From: Acidimicrobilacustris europaeus
GTDB lineage: Bacteria > Actinomycetota > Acidimicrobiia > Acidimicrobiales > Acidimicrobilacustridaceae
DNA: 64,000 nucleotides
Assembly: GCA_965194515.1 (NCBI GenBank)
Contig: OZ239146.1
Location: 372,001-436,000, forward strand
Direction of reading: 5' to 3'
Shown here piece by piece: positions 1-6,964 of the stretch; positions within the stretch are counted from its first letter, which is position 1; every line of letters begins with the position of its first letter. Below the pieces are notes generated by a model. It was given only the letters and a program-made list of their open reading frames with translations. It searched no databases and was not told where the DNA came from. The translations under genes and the position numbers were made by a program.

Positions 1-557
1 TGCAAGGTGTTCGAGCTCATACCGCTCGGCCCTGGATGGGGCGCAACGCTGTCCATCGTTTAGCGGGTGTTCTTGCTGCGCTTGATTCCTACGAAGCACG
101 TTCGCCAATCATCGACGGTTGTCAGTTCCGTGAAGCGTTGCAAGCGGTTGCAATCGACGGTGGCGTTTCGGGAAATGTTGTGCCCGATTCCGCGAGCGTC
201 ACGGTGAACTTCCGCTTTGCCCCCGATCGTTCAGCGCTCGACGCAGAAACCCATATTCGCGAACTCTTTGCACCATTCCTCGAAGAAGGCGATGTTGTTG
301 AAGTGCTCGATAGTGCGAATGCTGCAGCCCCCGGCCTGAATCATCCGTTACTTGCATCGCTTGTTGAGCGAAGTGGTTCGGAGGTTCTTGCCAAGTTGGG
401 TTGGACCGATGTGGCTCGCTTCGCTGCCCATGGCATTCCCGCGGTGAACTTTGGTCCAGGCGACAGCACCATTGCGCATACGGCGGGGGAGTACCTCGAT
501 CGTGCGCCGCTCGAGCGTGTGCACACCGTGCTCGTCGGATTGTTGACAGAGGCCTGA
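1..557 (+). CDS. dapE: Succinyl-diaminopimelate desuccinylase, 3' part (5' end outside window)
   Basis: The reading frame is open from the first bases (phase starting at position 3), so the gene enters from upstream and only the C-terminal ~184 residues are present. It is an M20-family metallopeptidase. The residues before the first internal Met read VRAHTARPWMGRNA, the start of the lid domain, and GWTDVARF plus NFGPGD and AHTAGEY near the C-terminus match actinobacterial DapE. DapE releases succinate from N-succinyl-LL-diaminopimelate in lysine/peptidoglycan precursor synthesis in the cytoplasm. The stop at 555-557 is followed at once by a strong hairpin and the convergent lexA. Other M20 deacylases are possible, but the motif set favours DapE. 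Confidence 0.85.
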   Translation, partial: QGVRAHTARPWMGRNAVHRLAGVLAALDSYEARSPIIDGCQFREALQAVAIDGGVSGNVVPDSASVTVNFRFAPDRSALDAETHIRELFAPFLEEGDVVEVLDSANAAAPGLNHPLLASLVERSGSEVLAKLGWTDVARFAAHGIPAVNFGPGDSTIAHTAGEYLDRAPLERVHTVLVGLLTEA

Positions 558-561
558 ACGC

Positions 562-597
562 AAACGTGGCGTGTGCTGGTGCACACGCCACGTTTGA
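562..597. terminator. Bidirectional hairpin between dapE and lexA
   Basis: A perfect 16-bp inverted repeat (562-577 with 582-597) encloses a TGGT loop. It sits exactly between the convergent stops of dapE and lexA. There is no long T-tract, as is common for GC-rich actinobacterial terminators. Confidence 0.8.
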
Positions 598-614
598 ACC
601 GAGGAGGTTGTGGT

Positions 615-1247
615 TCAGAGCTTGCGCATCACGGTGACGACTTTGCCGTACACGGTGACTTCCGATGAGTGGAACTCCATCGGGGAGAGACGGGAGTTGG
701 CGGGAAGCAACGTGACGTTGTCTCCGGTACGTGACCAGGTCTTCACCGTGGCTTCGCCGCCGGGAATGCCGACGACCACGATGTCGCCCTTTGAAACGTT
801 GGTGCCGGCTTTGGCCACGATGTAGTCGCCATCGAAAATGCCGGCGTCGATCATGGAATCACCGCGAACACGGAGCATGAAGAGTTCGCCGTCGCCACAC
901 AGGTCGGTAGGCACCGGCATGATTTCTTCGACGTTCTGTTCGGCGAGCACATCGGTACCAGCCGCAACATCGCCGACCAGTGGCACGTGACGGAACGGAC
1001 GGCGTTCGCCGGATGCGCCGGAGTTGGGGTCGTAACGAACCTCCATGGCGCGGGGCTTGGTTGGGTCACGGCGCAGATACCCAAGCTCGTTGAGAGTGTT
1101 GAGGTGGTTCTGCACGCTTGATGGCGAGGTGAGCCCGACGGCTTTGCCAATTTCTCGGACAGACGGGGGATAGCCACGCTCGTTGAGGTGGGTATCGATG
1201 ACATCGAGGATCTGCTGCTGGCGGGGAGTGAGACGGTCACTACTCAT
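615..1247 (-). CDS. lexA: SOS repressor LexA
   Basis: Protein of 210 aa. The N-terminal winged helix (residues ~5-65, PRQQQILDVI then SVREIGKAVGLTSPSSVQ) binds DNA. The C-terminal S24 domain holds the self-cleavage site at Ala96-Gly97 (DVAAGTD) and the catalytic dyad Ser131 (RGDSM) and Lys169 (EATVKTW). It represses SOS genes until RecA-stimulated autocleavage. The ATG at 1247 was chosen because MSSDRLTPRQQ begins the conserved domain and a weak GGAG lies just upstream; an in-frame extension to 1364 would run through one operator and has no family support. It is divergent from the LysM gene, and the shared intergenic region carries four LexA-type sites, implying autorepression. Confidence 0.96.
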   Translation of the reverse strand: MSSDRLTPRQQQILDVIDTHLNERGYPPSVREIGKAVGLTSPSSVQNHLNTLNELGYLRRDPTKPRAMEVRYDPNSGASGERRPFRHVPLVGDVAAGTDVLAEQNVEEIMPVPTDLCGDGELFMLRVRGDSMIDAGIFDGDYIVAKAGTNVSKGDIVVVGIPGGEATVKTWSRTGDNVTLLPANSRLSPMEFHSSEVTVYGKVVTVMRKL

Positions 1248-1321
1248 TGGGAACTCCGGATCGTTGAGGAGAAGTGGGGAGAACTGAGGGCGCTTTGGAT
1301 CGTTGTGATCGTTTGGGCCTT

Positions 1322-1335
1322 CGAACCTCTGTACG
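1322..1335. promoter_or_regulatory. Putative LexA operator 1 (lexA-proximal)
   Basis: CGAACCTCTGTACG fits the actinobacterial SOS box CGAAC-N4-GTTCG with one mismatch in the second arm. It lies 75 bp upstream of the lexA start, so it is a candidate autoregulatory site. Confidence 0.55.
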
Positions 1336-1361
1336 ACAGTACCGGCTCGATGGGCTCGAGG

Positions 1362-1375
1362 CAAACACCCGTTCG
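1362..1375. promoter_or_regulatory. Putative LexA operator 2
   Basis: CAAACACCCGTTCG matches CGAAC-N4-GTTCG with one mismatch in the first arm. Confidence 0.55.
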
Positions 1376-1383
1376 ATTGGGTC

Positions 1384-1416
1384 TTGACATCGAACAGGTG
1401 TTCGTGTTTCTATAGT
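1384..1416 (+). promoter_or_regulatory. Putative promoter of the LysM SOS gene
   Basis: TTGACA (1384-1389) and TATAGT (1411-1416) are separated by a long 21-bp spacer that contains a perfect LexA box. The elements are recognisable but the spacing is not ideal, so the TATAGT may act with a different -35. A start near 1423 would put operator 4 at +1. Confidence 0.5.
1391..1404. promoter_or_regulatory. LexA operator 3 (perfect)
   Basis: CGAACAGGTGTTCG is a perfect match to the SOS-box arms. It lies between the putative -35 and -10 of the LysM gene, where LexA would block RNA polymerase. Confidence 0.85.
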
Positions 1417-1422
1417 GACACA

Positions 1423-1436
1423 CGAACGGGCGTTCG
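1423..1436. promoter_or_regulatory. LexA operator 4 (perfect)
   Basis: CGAACGGGCGTTCG is a second perfect SOS box, 32 bp centre-to-centre from operator 3 and about three helical turns away. It overlaps the expected transcription start of the LysM gene. Confidence 0.85.
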
Positions 1437-1506
1437 ATCCGTTCCCCCTCACCCCAGCTCCCCCTTCGCTTTCCTGACTGTCACACCCCACGTGGAGACT
1501 TCCCTT

Positions 1507-2094
1507 ATGGCCGCAATCCTGAACCCCACCGCCCTTTCCGCCCCCGCTCCTCAAAGAGGCACTGCTCGAAGAGGCACTGCTCAAAGAAGCACGGCCGACT
1601 TCACTGGGTCCCTCCTCGAGGGCTCCGGGTCGGTCGCTCCCTGGAACCGTGCCGAGGCCTTCGAGCCTCGGCGTCCAGTCCGTCACCTGCAACTGGTGAC
1701 CGAGCCCATAGCTGCTGCCCCTGCGGCTCGTCGCAGCCCGCTGCGAGTCATGCTGGCGGGGCTGGGTCTCGCTGTGCTCGTCGCCTTCGCGGCGATGGGC
1801 ATCGTCCCCTTTCTCGGTGCCGACGCTGCTGCCTTCACGCCGGCGTTGTCCACCGACACCTCGAGCCCGGCCGGTGACGACGCCCAGATCGCGTCTGCAC
1901 CGGTTGTGGCCCCGGTGGTCGTGGCCGCACCTGCCGAAATCATCGTCCAATCTGGCGATTCGCTCTGGACGGTTGCGCGTCGCCTCCAGCCAAACGGTGA
2001 TCTTCGTGGCTTGGTCGATCGCCTCATCGAGCGCGTTGGCAGCACCAGCGTCACTCGTGGTCAGCACATCAATGTGAGCGGTCTCGTCGACTGA
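1507..2094 (+). CDS. SOS-inducible LysM membrane protein, ChiZ/Rv2719c-like cell-division regulator
   Basis: Protein of 195 aa. The N-terminal ~75 residues are disordered and rich in Ala, Arg and Thr. One TM segment (~80-102) follows, then an Ala/Val/Pro linker and a C-terminal LysM domain (~144-192, beginning IIVQSGDSLWTVARRL) that should bind peptidoglycan outside the membrane. Gene order lexA / this gene / nrdR equals M. tuberculosis Rv2720-Rv2719c-Rv2718c. Rv2719c (ChiZ), DivS and YneA are SOS-induced division inhibitors, so arrest of septation during DNA damage is the inferred role. Two perfect LexA boxes cover its promoter. ATG 1507 is preferred over an in-frame ATG at 1384 that lies inside the operator region. 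Confidence 0.85.
   Translation: MAAILNPTALSAPAPQRGTARRGTAQRSTADFTGSLLEGSGSVAPWNRAEAFEPRRPVRHLQLVTEPIAAAPAARRSPLRVMLAGLGLAVLVAFAAMGIVPFLGADAAAFTPALSTDTSSPAGDDAQIASAPVVAPVVVAAPAEIIVQSGDSLWTVARRLQPNGDLRGLVDRLIERVGSTSVTRGQHINVSGLVD
1551..1595 (+). repeat. Three 15-bp tandem units inside the LysM gene
   Basis: Three consecutive 15-bp units (1551, 1566, 1581) of the type TCAAAGAGGCACTGC encode repeated R-G-T-A-x-like pentapeptides in the disordered cytoplasmic N-terminus. The third copy is diverged. Copy number could vary without a frameshift. Confidence 0.75.
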
Positions 2095-2177
2095 CGCTGG
2101 TTGTGATTGCTGCGTTCCAGGTGGCGTGTGACAAACATCCGTTTCTGACGTGGCACAAAAAATCATGGTGTTCGCAG

Positions 2178-2183
2178 TAGTTT
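2178..2183 (+). promoter_or_regulatory. -10 element of leaderless nrdR
   Basis: TAGTTT ends 6 nt before the GTG start of nrdR, which has no Shine-Dalgarno. The spacing fits a transcript that begins at the start codon. Confidence 0.5.
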
Positions 2184-2189
2184 CGACGT

Positions 2190-2669
2190 GTGCGTTGTCC
2201 CGCTTGTGCCCACCTTGACGACAAAGTCGTCGATTCACGACAGTCAGACGATGGCGATGCCATTCGTCGTCGTCGTGAATGTCTGGCCTGTGGCGCGCGG
2301 TTTACGACCTTTGAACGACTCGAATTGGTTCCTTTGATGGTCCTAAAGCGATCCGGCGACCGAGTGCCGTTCGAACAGGCAAAGATCACCGAAGGCATCG
2401 CTGCTGCGGCCAAAGGCCGTCCAATCGAAGAAGATGTCATCGAGCAAGCGGCCGCATCGATTGCCGAGGAGCTCCGGTTACTCGGTCCCGAACTGACGAG
2501 TGAACAAGTCGGTTTCGCTGTCTTAGAACACCTTCGTGAAATCGACCACGTCGCGTACATGCGATTCGCCAGCGTCTACAAAGGTTTCGATGACGCTGCA
2601 GATTTCCAGCGCGAGATCACGTTGCTCACAAAAGCAACGGAACCAAAGCGTCACGATTCGCGAGCGTAA
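2190..2669 (+). CDS. nrdR: Transcriptional repressor NrdR
   Basis: Protein of 159 aa, the usual length. A zinc ribbon (Cys3, Cys6, Cys31, Cys34) precedes an ATP-cone domain (~49-139) that senses dATP/ATP; the protein represses ribonucleotide reductase genes. GTG 2190 gives the canonical MRCPAC start. A TAGTTT hexamer 6 nt upstream suggests a leaderless mRNA. The likely target is nrdJ 1.4 kb downstream, whose promoter carries two candidate NrdR boxes. The last 19 bp overlap the end of the convergent reductase gene. Confidence 0.95.
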   Translation: MRCPACAHLDDKVVDSRQSDDGDAIRRRRECLACGARFTTFERLELVPLMVLKRSGDRVPFEQAKITEGIAAAAKGRPIEEDVIEQAAASIAEELRLLGPELTSEQVGFAVLEHLREIDHVAYMRFASVYKGFDDAADFQREITLLTKATEPKRHDSRA

Positions 2670-3394
2670 CGAAGCAACAGCACATCATCTTCAACGACGA
2701 CGCGTGCGAGTTGAAGGCTCCGCGCAACTTGTGGCGGTGAGCCGGTTGAAGGTTGCGCTGCATTTCCGCCAGTAAGTACGGGCGCGATTGTCTGACACCA
2801 CTCATCGACAAGATCGTCACGAAGCAACTGATTGTTCAGCGTTGGCCCGCCTTCGCATAACAGCGTTTTCATTCCTTGCTCGCGAAGTTCCGCGAACGCT
2901 GCGCGAAGGTCGACAGTGTCTGAGCCGGCGAAGATGATGTCGGCGACATCGCGAAGTTCGTCGACAGCATCGGAAGATGCATTCGTTGTTGTGATCACGA
3001 TTGGTCGTTGTGTCGGATCGCTGAACAGCCGTGAGGCCGGATCAAGATGCGCGCGTCCACTCACTACAGCCAGACGCGGAAGCGCTTGTTGTCCGCGCGC
3101 AACACGGCGGGCTTGGGCGTCGGCATCGAGTTTCACTGGTCCGTAATTTTCGACCCGAACCGTTCCGGCCCCAGCCATGATCACGTCGGGGAGCTGTCGC
3201 AAGGCATGAAACATGGCTTTGTCGGCCCGACTGCTGAGCCCCCCAGAGCGACCTTCAACCTCGATGGCCCCATCGATACTTGCGACCATGTTGACCAGAA
3301 CCCAGGGCCGGTCTGGCGGAGCGGGTCGGGTCTCGGCCGCGACGAGTTCCACAGGGTCGAGATTGGCAAGGGGAGTGGGAAAGAGCTGATCCAC
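2651..3394 (-). CDS. RibD C-terminal-type (DHFR-fold) pyrimidine reductase family protein
   Basis: Protein of 247 aa. RibD_C domain features are VNMVASIDGAIEVEGRSGGLSS near residues 33-54, GAGTVRVENYGP (~76-87), and LLCEGGPTLNNQLL in the C-terminal half (NADPH/substrate site). It resembles the stand-alone reductases of actinobacteria (Rv2671 type). The family reduces ribosylamino-pyrimidines in riboflavin synthesis, and Rv2671 also has dihydrofolate reductase-like activity; which applies here is open. No deaminase domain is present. The start is GTG 3394, with TAACGT 6 nt upstream and no Shine-Dalgarno, suggesting a leaderless transcript. The 3' end overlaps nrdR. Confidence 0.8.
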   Translation of the reverse strand: MDQLFPTPLANLDPVELVAAETRPAPPDRPWVLVNMVASIDGAIEVEGRSGGLSSRADKAMFHALRQLPDVIMAGAGTVRVENYGPVKLDADAQARRVARGQQALPRLAVVSGRAHLDPASRLFSDPTQRPIVITTTNASSDAVDELRDVADIIFAGSDTVDLRAAFAELREQGMKTLLCEGGPTLNNQLLRDDLVDEWCQTIAPVLTGGNAAQPSTGSPPQVARSLQLARVVVEDDVLLLRYARES

Positions 3395-3400
3395 ACGGCC

Positions 3401-3406
3401 ACGTTA
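3401..3406 (-). promoter_or_regulatory. -10 element of leaderless RibD-like gene
   Basis: On the minus strand TAACGT ends 6 nt before the GTG at 3394. The phased DnaA-box-like array begins about 30 bp further upstream, where an activator or repressor would bind. Confidence 0.5.
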
Positions 3407-3436
3407 GGGGTGAATCGATGAGTTGGTCACAGAAAC

Positions 3437-3494
3437 GGTGGACAACTGTGGACAACTTGGGAGTTGTCCACCGGTCATCCACCGACTATCCACC
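3437..3494. promoter_or_regulatory. Phased array of five DnaA-box-like 9-mers with inverted symmetry
   Basis: Minus-strand 9-mers TTGTCCACC (3437-3445) and TTGTCCACA (3447-3455) are followed by plus-strand TTGTCCACC (3464-3472), TCATCCACC (3475-3483) and CTATCCACC (3486-3494). TTGTCCACA is the preferred actinobacterial DnaA box. Spacing is 10 bp for the first pair and exactly 11 bp for the last three, so all sit on one helix face. GTGGACAACT is an exact tandem 10-mer (3438-3457), and an inverted copy at 3462-3471 makes a perfect 10-bp palindrome. DnaA binding is inference; another repressor with a palindromic site is possible. Confidence 0.55.
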
Positions 3495-3722
3495 GCAAAT
3501 ACACAGGGTTATTCCTCTTCCAACCCACAGGCATGAGTCGTACGGTTCACCCCGGGTGCAGTGCTGCGGCGCGAGCGACGGACGGTGGCGACGTTCTGTG
3601 CGTTCTCGGTTGGCAGGGCGGCTCCTAGGGCGTGGGTCTGCGTGACCCGCTCTACCTGGCGCTCGCGTTGCAGCGCACCCAACCACTCGAAATCCCACGT
3701 CAGTAGCGATTCTGAGGAATCG
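3495..3722. other. Non-coding stretch upstream of the nrdJ promoter
   Basis: No convincing gene is seen on either strand. Open frames here have atypical composition and no start signals. No tRNA or riboswitch fold was recognised. Confidence 0.5.
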
Positions 3723-3752
3723 TTGACAAGGGTGGAATTACTCTGATGTAAT
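3723..3752 (+). promoter_or_regulatory. nrdJ promoter
   Basis: TTGACA (3723-3728), an 18-bp spacer and TGTAAT (3747-3752) form a near-consensus housekeeping promoter. Transcription would begin near 3759, leaving a leader of about 345 nt before nrdJ. Confidence 0.7.
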
Positions 3753-3753
3753 T

Positions 3754-3769
3754 CCCCGACATCTTGTGG
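3754..3769. promoter_or_regulatory. Putative NrdR box 1
   Basis: CCCCGACATCTTGTGG shares ACATCTTGTGG with box 2. It abuts the -10 hexamer and covers the expected start site. The first arm is imperfect. Confidence 0.55.
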
Positions 3770-3795
3770 CCCGGAAGGTGAGGGGGCCAGAACAA

Positions 3796-3811
3796 CCACA
3801 ACATCTTGTGG
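3796..3811. promoter_or_regulatory. Putative NrdR box 2
   Basis: CCACAACATCTTGTGG has perfect 6-bp inverted arms around CATC and resembles the NrdR consensus (ACAC-AT-rich-GTGT type). It lies 42 bp, four helical turns, from box 1. Confidence 0.65.
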
Positions 3812-4035
3812 TGGGCAGGAATCGGGACCCCAAAAGGGCTCGGTTTCGGCACCGAGACCACGACAAGACCCAAAATCCGTGCCAGACAGCGTCGTCCGGA
3901 GCGGTTCACGGGTGTGGTGGAACCCCTCAGCACTCCTAACGGGTGACTCGATTTGGTGGCCGCCCTCGGGCAACCGCTCCAGCTGCACCCACGCATCATC
4001 CCGCTCCACCCGCCTCAGCTTCTGCTGCAGCGGTG

Positions 4036-4059
4036 CCAACCCCGCTCCTGCGGGGTTGG
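4036..4059 (+). other. Strong hairpin in the nrdJ leader
   Basis: CCAACCCCGC (4036-4045), loop TCCT, GCGGGGTTGG (4050-4059): a perfect 10-bp stem 47 nt before the nrdJ ATG with no T-tract behind it. It may be an RNA stability or attenuation element. The conserved cobalamin-riboswitch boxes were not found in this leader. Confidence 0.5.
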
Positions 4060-4105
4060 ATTCGCCACCATCACTCACATCGATCACTCACGCGGAGGAC
4101 TTCTC

Positions 4106-6898
4106 ATGGCCCTGGCACCGGAACAGGCCGGCATCGGCATCCGTCGGCACTACACAAGCGCCGACACTCACCCATTCGACCAAGTTGGGTGGGAGCGTCG
4201 CGACGCTCGTATCTCCAACTGGAAGACCGGCGAGGTTGCCTTCGAGCAGCTCGGCGTCGAGTTCCCTCTTGGATGGTCGCTGAACGCCACCAACATCGTC
4301 GCTCAGAAGTACTTCCGCGGCACCCCCGACACCGATGAGCGCGAATGGTCGCTCAAGCAGGTCGCCGATCGTGTCGCCGACACCATCACCGACTGGGGCA
4401 TCCGCGACGGTTACTTCGTCACCGACGAAGAGGCCGAAGCATTCCGCGCGGAACTGAAGTTCATCATCATCACCCAGCGCGCTGCGTTCAACTCGCCGGT
4501 GTGGTTCAACATCGGTGTTGAAGGCGTGCCGCAGCAGGCATCGGCCTGTTTCATCTTGTCGGTCGACGACAAGATGGACTCCATCCTCAATTGGTACGTC
4601 GAGGAAGGCACCATCTTCAAGGGTGGCTCGGGCGCAGGTATCAACCTTTCCCGCATTCGTTCCTCGAAGGAATTCCTCAAGGGCGGCGGCACCGCTTCCG
4701 GTCCCGTGAGCTTCATGCGTGGCGCCGATGCATCGGCCGGCACCATCAAGTCAGGTGGCAAGACCCGTCGCGCCGCAAAGATGGTCATCCTCAATGTCGA
4801 TCATCCCGACATCGAAGAGTTCATCTGGTGCAAGTCGCGTGAAGAGAAGAAGGCTCGTGCACTGCGCGACGCCGGCTTCGACATGGATCTCGACGGCATC
4901 GACATCACCTCCATCCAGTATCAGAACGCGAACAACTCGGTGCGCGTCACCGACGAATTCATGCAGGCCGTTGTTGACGACACCGATTGGCACCTGCGTG
5001 CCGTGCACGACGGTGCAATCGTCAAGACCATTCGTGCTCGCGATCTCATGCGTCAGATCTCGCAGGCCTCCTGGGAATGCGCCGACCCCGGTATGCAGTT
5101 CGACACCACGATCAACCACTGGCACACCGCGTGCAACACCGGTCGCATCAATGGTTCGAACCCGTGCTCGGAATACATGCACATCGACAATTCCGCTTGC
5201 AACCTTGCCAGCATCAACCTTCTCCATTACCTCGGCGAAGACGGCGTGTTCGACGTCAATGCCTACAAGCACACGATCGAGATCATGTTCACGGCGCAGG
5301 AAATCCTCGTCGGCAACGCCGATTACCCGACCGTTCCGATCGGCGAAAACTCCCGCAAGTTCCGTCAGCTCGGTCTTGGTTATGCCAACCTCGGTGCGCT
5401 TCTCATGGCCCTTGGTCTTCCGTACGACTCCGACGAAGGCCGTGCGCTTGCCGGTGCGATCACCTCGCTCATGACCGGTCACGCCTACGCCACTTCGGCC
5501 CGTACCGCTTCACGCATGGGTGCGTTCGCTGGCTACGCCGAAAACGCCGAGCACATGCTTCGCGTTCTTGGTCAGCACCGCGCCGCTGCCGCGACCATCG
5601 ACGAGGAACTGGTTCCTCCGGCGTTGCTTTCGGCCGCTCAGCAGTCATGGGATACCGCATGTGAACTCGCCGCCGAAGTTGGTGTGCGTAACTCGCAGGC
5701 GACAGTGCTCGCACCGACCGGCACCATCGGCCTCATGATGGACTGCGACACCACCGGTGTTGAGCCCGACCTTGGTCTGGTCAAGATGAAGAAGCTTGTT
5801 GGCGGCGGCACCATGTCGATCGTCAACCAGACGATTCCTCGTGCCCTCACCAAGCTCGGTTACACCGATGCACAGATGGACGAAATCGTTGCCTACATCA
5901 ACGAGAACATGTCAATCCTCGGTGCACCACACATAAAGGCCGAGCACATCCCCGTGTTTGCCTGCTCGATGGGTGACAACATCATCCACTACACCGGCCA
6001 CATCCGCATGATGGGTGCGGTGCAGCCGTTCATCTCGGGCGCTATCTCCAAGACCGTCAACATGCCTGAAGACGTCTCGGTTGAAGAGGTCGAGAAGATC
6101 CACATCGAGGCCTGGCAGCTTGGCATCAAGGCTGTCGCTATCTACCGCGACAACTGCAAGGTGGCACAGCCCCTTTCAGCGTCAAAGAAAGATGATGACG
6201 AAATCGATCCTGTTGCTGGTGCAACGGAAGTCATCGAGCGTGTTGTCGAGAAGATCGTCTACCAGCCGATCCGTCAGAAGCTTCCTCGCACCCGCGTGTC
6301 GCGCACCTTCGAGTTCCGCGTCGCCGATTGCAAGGGCTTCGTCACGGTTGGCCAGTACGAAGACGGTCGCCCAGGCGAAATCTTTGTCCGTGTGTCAAAG
6401 CAGGGTTCCACCCTCGCCGGCATCATGGACGCCTTCGCCATCTCGGTATCGCACGGCCTTCAGTACGGCGTGCCGCTGCGCTCCTTCATCGAAGCGTTCA
6501 CCGGCATGCGATTCGAACCAGCCGGCATGACCGACGATCCGGACATCCGTATCGCTAACTCGCTCATGGACTACCTCTTCCGCCGCATGGCGATCGAGTA
6601 TCTCTCACCCGAGGAGCGTGCGGAACTCAACATCCTCACCACCTCAGAGCGCATGCAGCCGACGCTTCCGGGCGTCGACGAAGGCATCGAAACCCGTCAG
6701 GGTTCGGAAATGCCGGTCGATCCTCCGTCCATCGAATCAGTGTCAACACTTCTCACCGACACACAAACCACGTTGGTTCGTGAAGTGAAGACAACCAATC
6801 ACGATGCACCGATGTGCATGCAGTGCGGTGTCACCATGCAGCGTGCTGGCTCCTGCCACGCATGTCCGTCATGCGGCACCACCAGCGGTTGCAGCTGA
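4106..6898 (+). CDS. nrdJ: Vitamin B12-dependent ribonucleotide reductase (class II)
   Basis: Protein of 930 aa. It converts ribonucleotides to deoxyribonucleotides using adenosylcobalamin. Class II landmarks are FNSPVWFNIG (~129-137), KGGSGAGINLSRIRS (~172-186), the active-site loop NPCSE (~352-356, Cys354/Glu356) and NSACNLASINL (~362-372). A TSCPD-type domain and a C-terminal zinc-ribbon-like Cys cluster (CMQCG, CHACPSCG, CS) follow; the latter probably reduces the active site. ATG 4106 has a GCGGAGGA ribosome-binding site and fits the family; an in-frame ATG at 3953 adds low-quality sequence. Boxes near its promoter imply NrdR control. The transcript ends at the hairpin 6925-6956. Confidence 0.96.
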   Translation: MALAPEQAGIGIRRHYTSADTHPFDQVGWERRDARISNWKTGEVAFEQLGVEFPLGWSLNATNIVAQKYFRGTPDTDEREWSLKQVADRVADTITDWGIRDGYFVTDEEAEAFRAELKFIIITQRAAFNSPVWFNIGVEGVPQQASACFILSVDDKMDSILNWYVEEGTIFKGGSGAGINLSRIRSSKEFLKGGGTASGPVSFMRGADASAGTIKSGGKTRRAAKMVILNVDHPDIEEFIWCKSREEKKARALRDAGFDMDLDGIDITSIQYQNANNSVRVTDEFMQAVVDDTDWHLRAVHDGAIVKTIRARDLMRQISQASWECADPGMQFDTTINHWHTACNTGRINGSNPCSEYMHIDNSACNLASINLLHYLGEDGVFDVNAYKHTIEIMFTAQEILVGNADYPTVPIGENSRKFRQLGLGYANLGALLMALGLPYDSDEGRALAGAITSLMTGHAYATSARTASRMGAFAGYAENAEHMLRVLGQHRAAAATIDEELVPPALLSAAQQSWDTACELAAEVGVRNSQATVLAPTGTIGLMMDCDTTGVEPDLGLVKMKKLVGGGTMSIVNQTIPRALTKLGYTDAQMDEIVAYINENMSILGAPHIKAEHIPVFACSMGDNIIHYTGHIRMMGAVQPFISGAISKTVNMPEDVSVEEVEKIHIEAWQLGIKAVAIYRDNCKVAQPLSASKKDDDEIDPVAGATEVIERVVEKIVYQPIRQKLPRTRVSRTFEFRVADCKGFVTVGQYEDGRPGEIFVRVSKQGSTLAGIMDAFAISVSHGLQYGVPLRSFIEAFTGMRFEPAGMTDDPDIRIANSLMDYLFRRMAIEYLSPEERAELNILTTSERMQPTLPGVDEGIETRQGSEMPVDPPSIESVSTLLTDTQTTLVREVKTTNHDAPMCMQCGVTMQRAGSCHACPSCGTTSGCS

Positions 6899-6924
6899 TT
6901 CACGCACCGCACAACGCAGTCTGA

Positions 6925-6956
6925 ATGGTGGCCCGGGCTTCGGCTCGGGCCACCAT
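6925..6956. terminator. Bidirectional terminator after nrdJ
   Basis: An 11-bp stem (ATGGTGGCCCG, 6925-6935, with 6946-6956) is followed by CATTTTT on the plus strand. It separates the convergent nrdJ and DUF1501 genes. Confidence 0.85.
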
Positions 6957-6964
6957 CATTTTTG

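Noticed and set aside
1240..2238. 332-codon minus-strand frame across the lexA/LysM gap
   Set aside because: It is antisense to the LysM gene and runs through four LexA operators; the sequence is low-complexity with no recognisable domain.
3437..3494. Chromosomal origin of replication
   Set aside because: The DnaA-like array is short, has no AT-rich unwinding region and is not next to dnaA, dnaN or gidB. A regulatory or titration site is more likely.
3509..4087. 192-codon open frame on the minus strand upstream of nrdJ
   Set aside because: No domain, no start signal, covers the nrdJ promoter and NrdR-type boxes, and composition is unlike coding neighbours.
3760..4105. Cobalamin riboswitch in the nrdJ leader
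   Set aside because: The conserved GCCACTG-type box and the B12-box core are not present.
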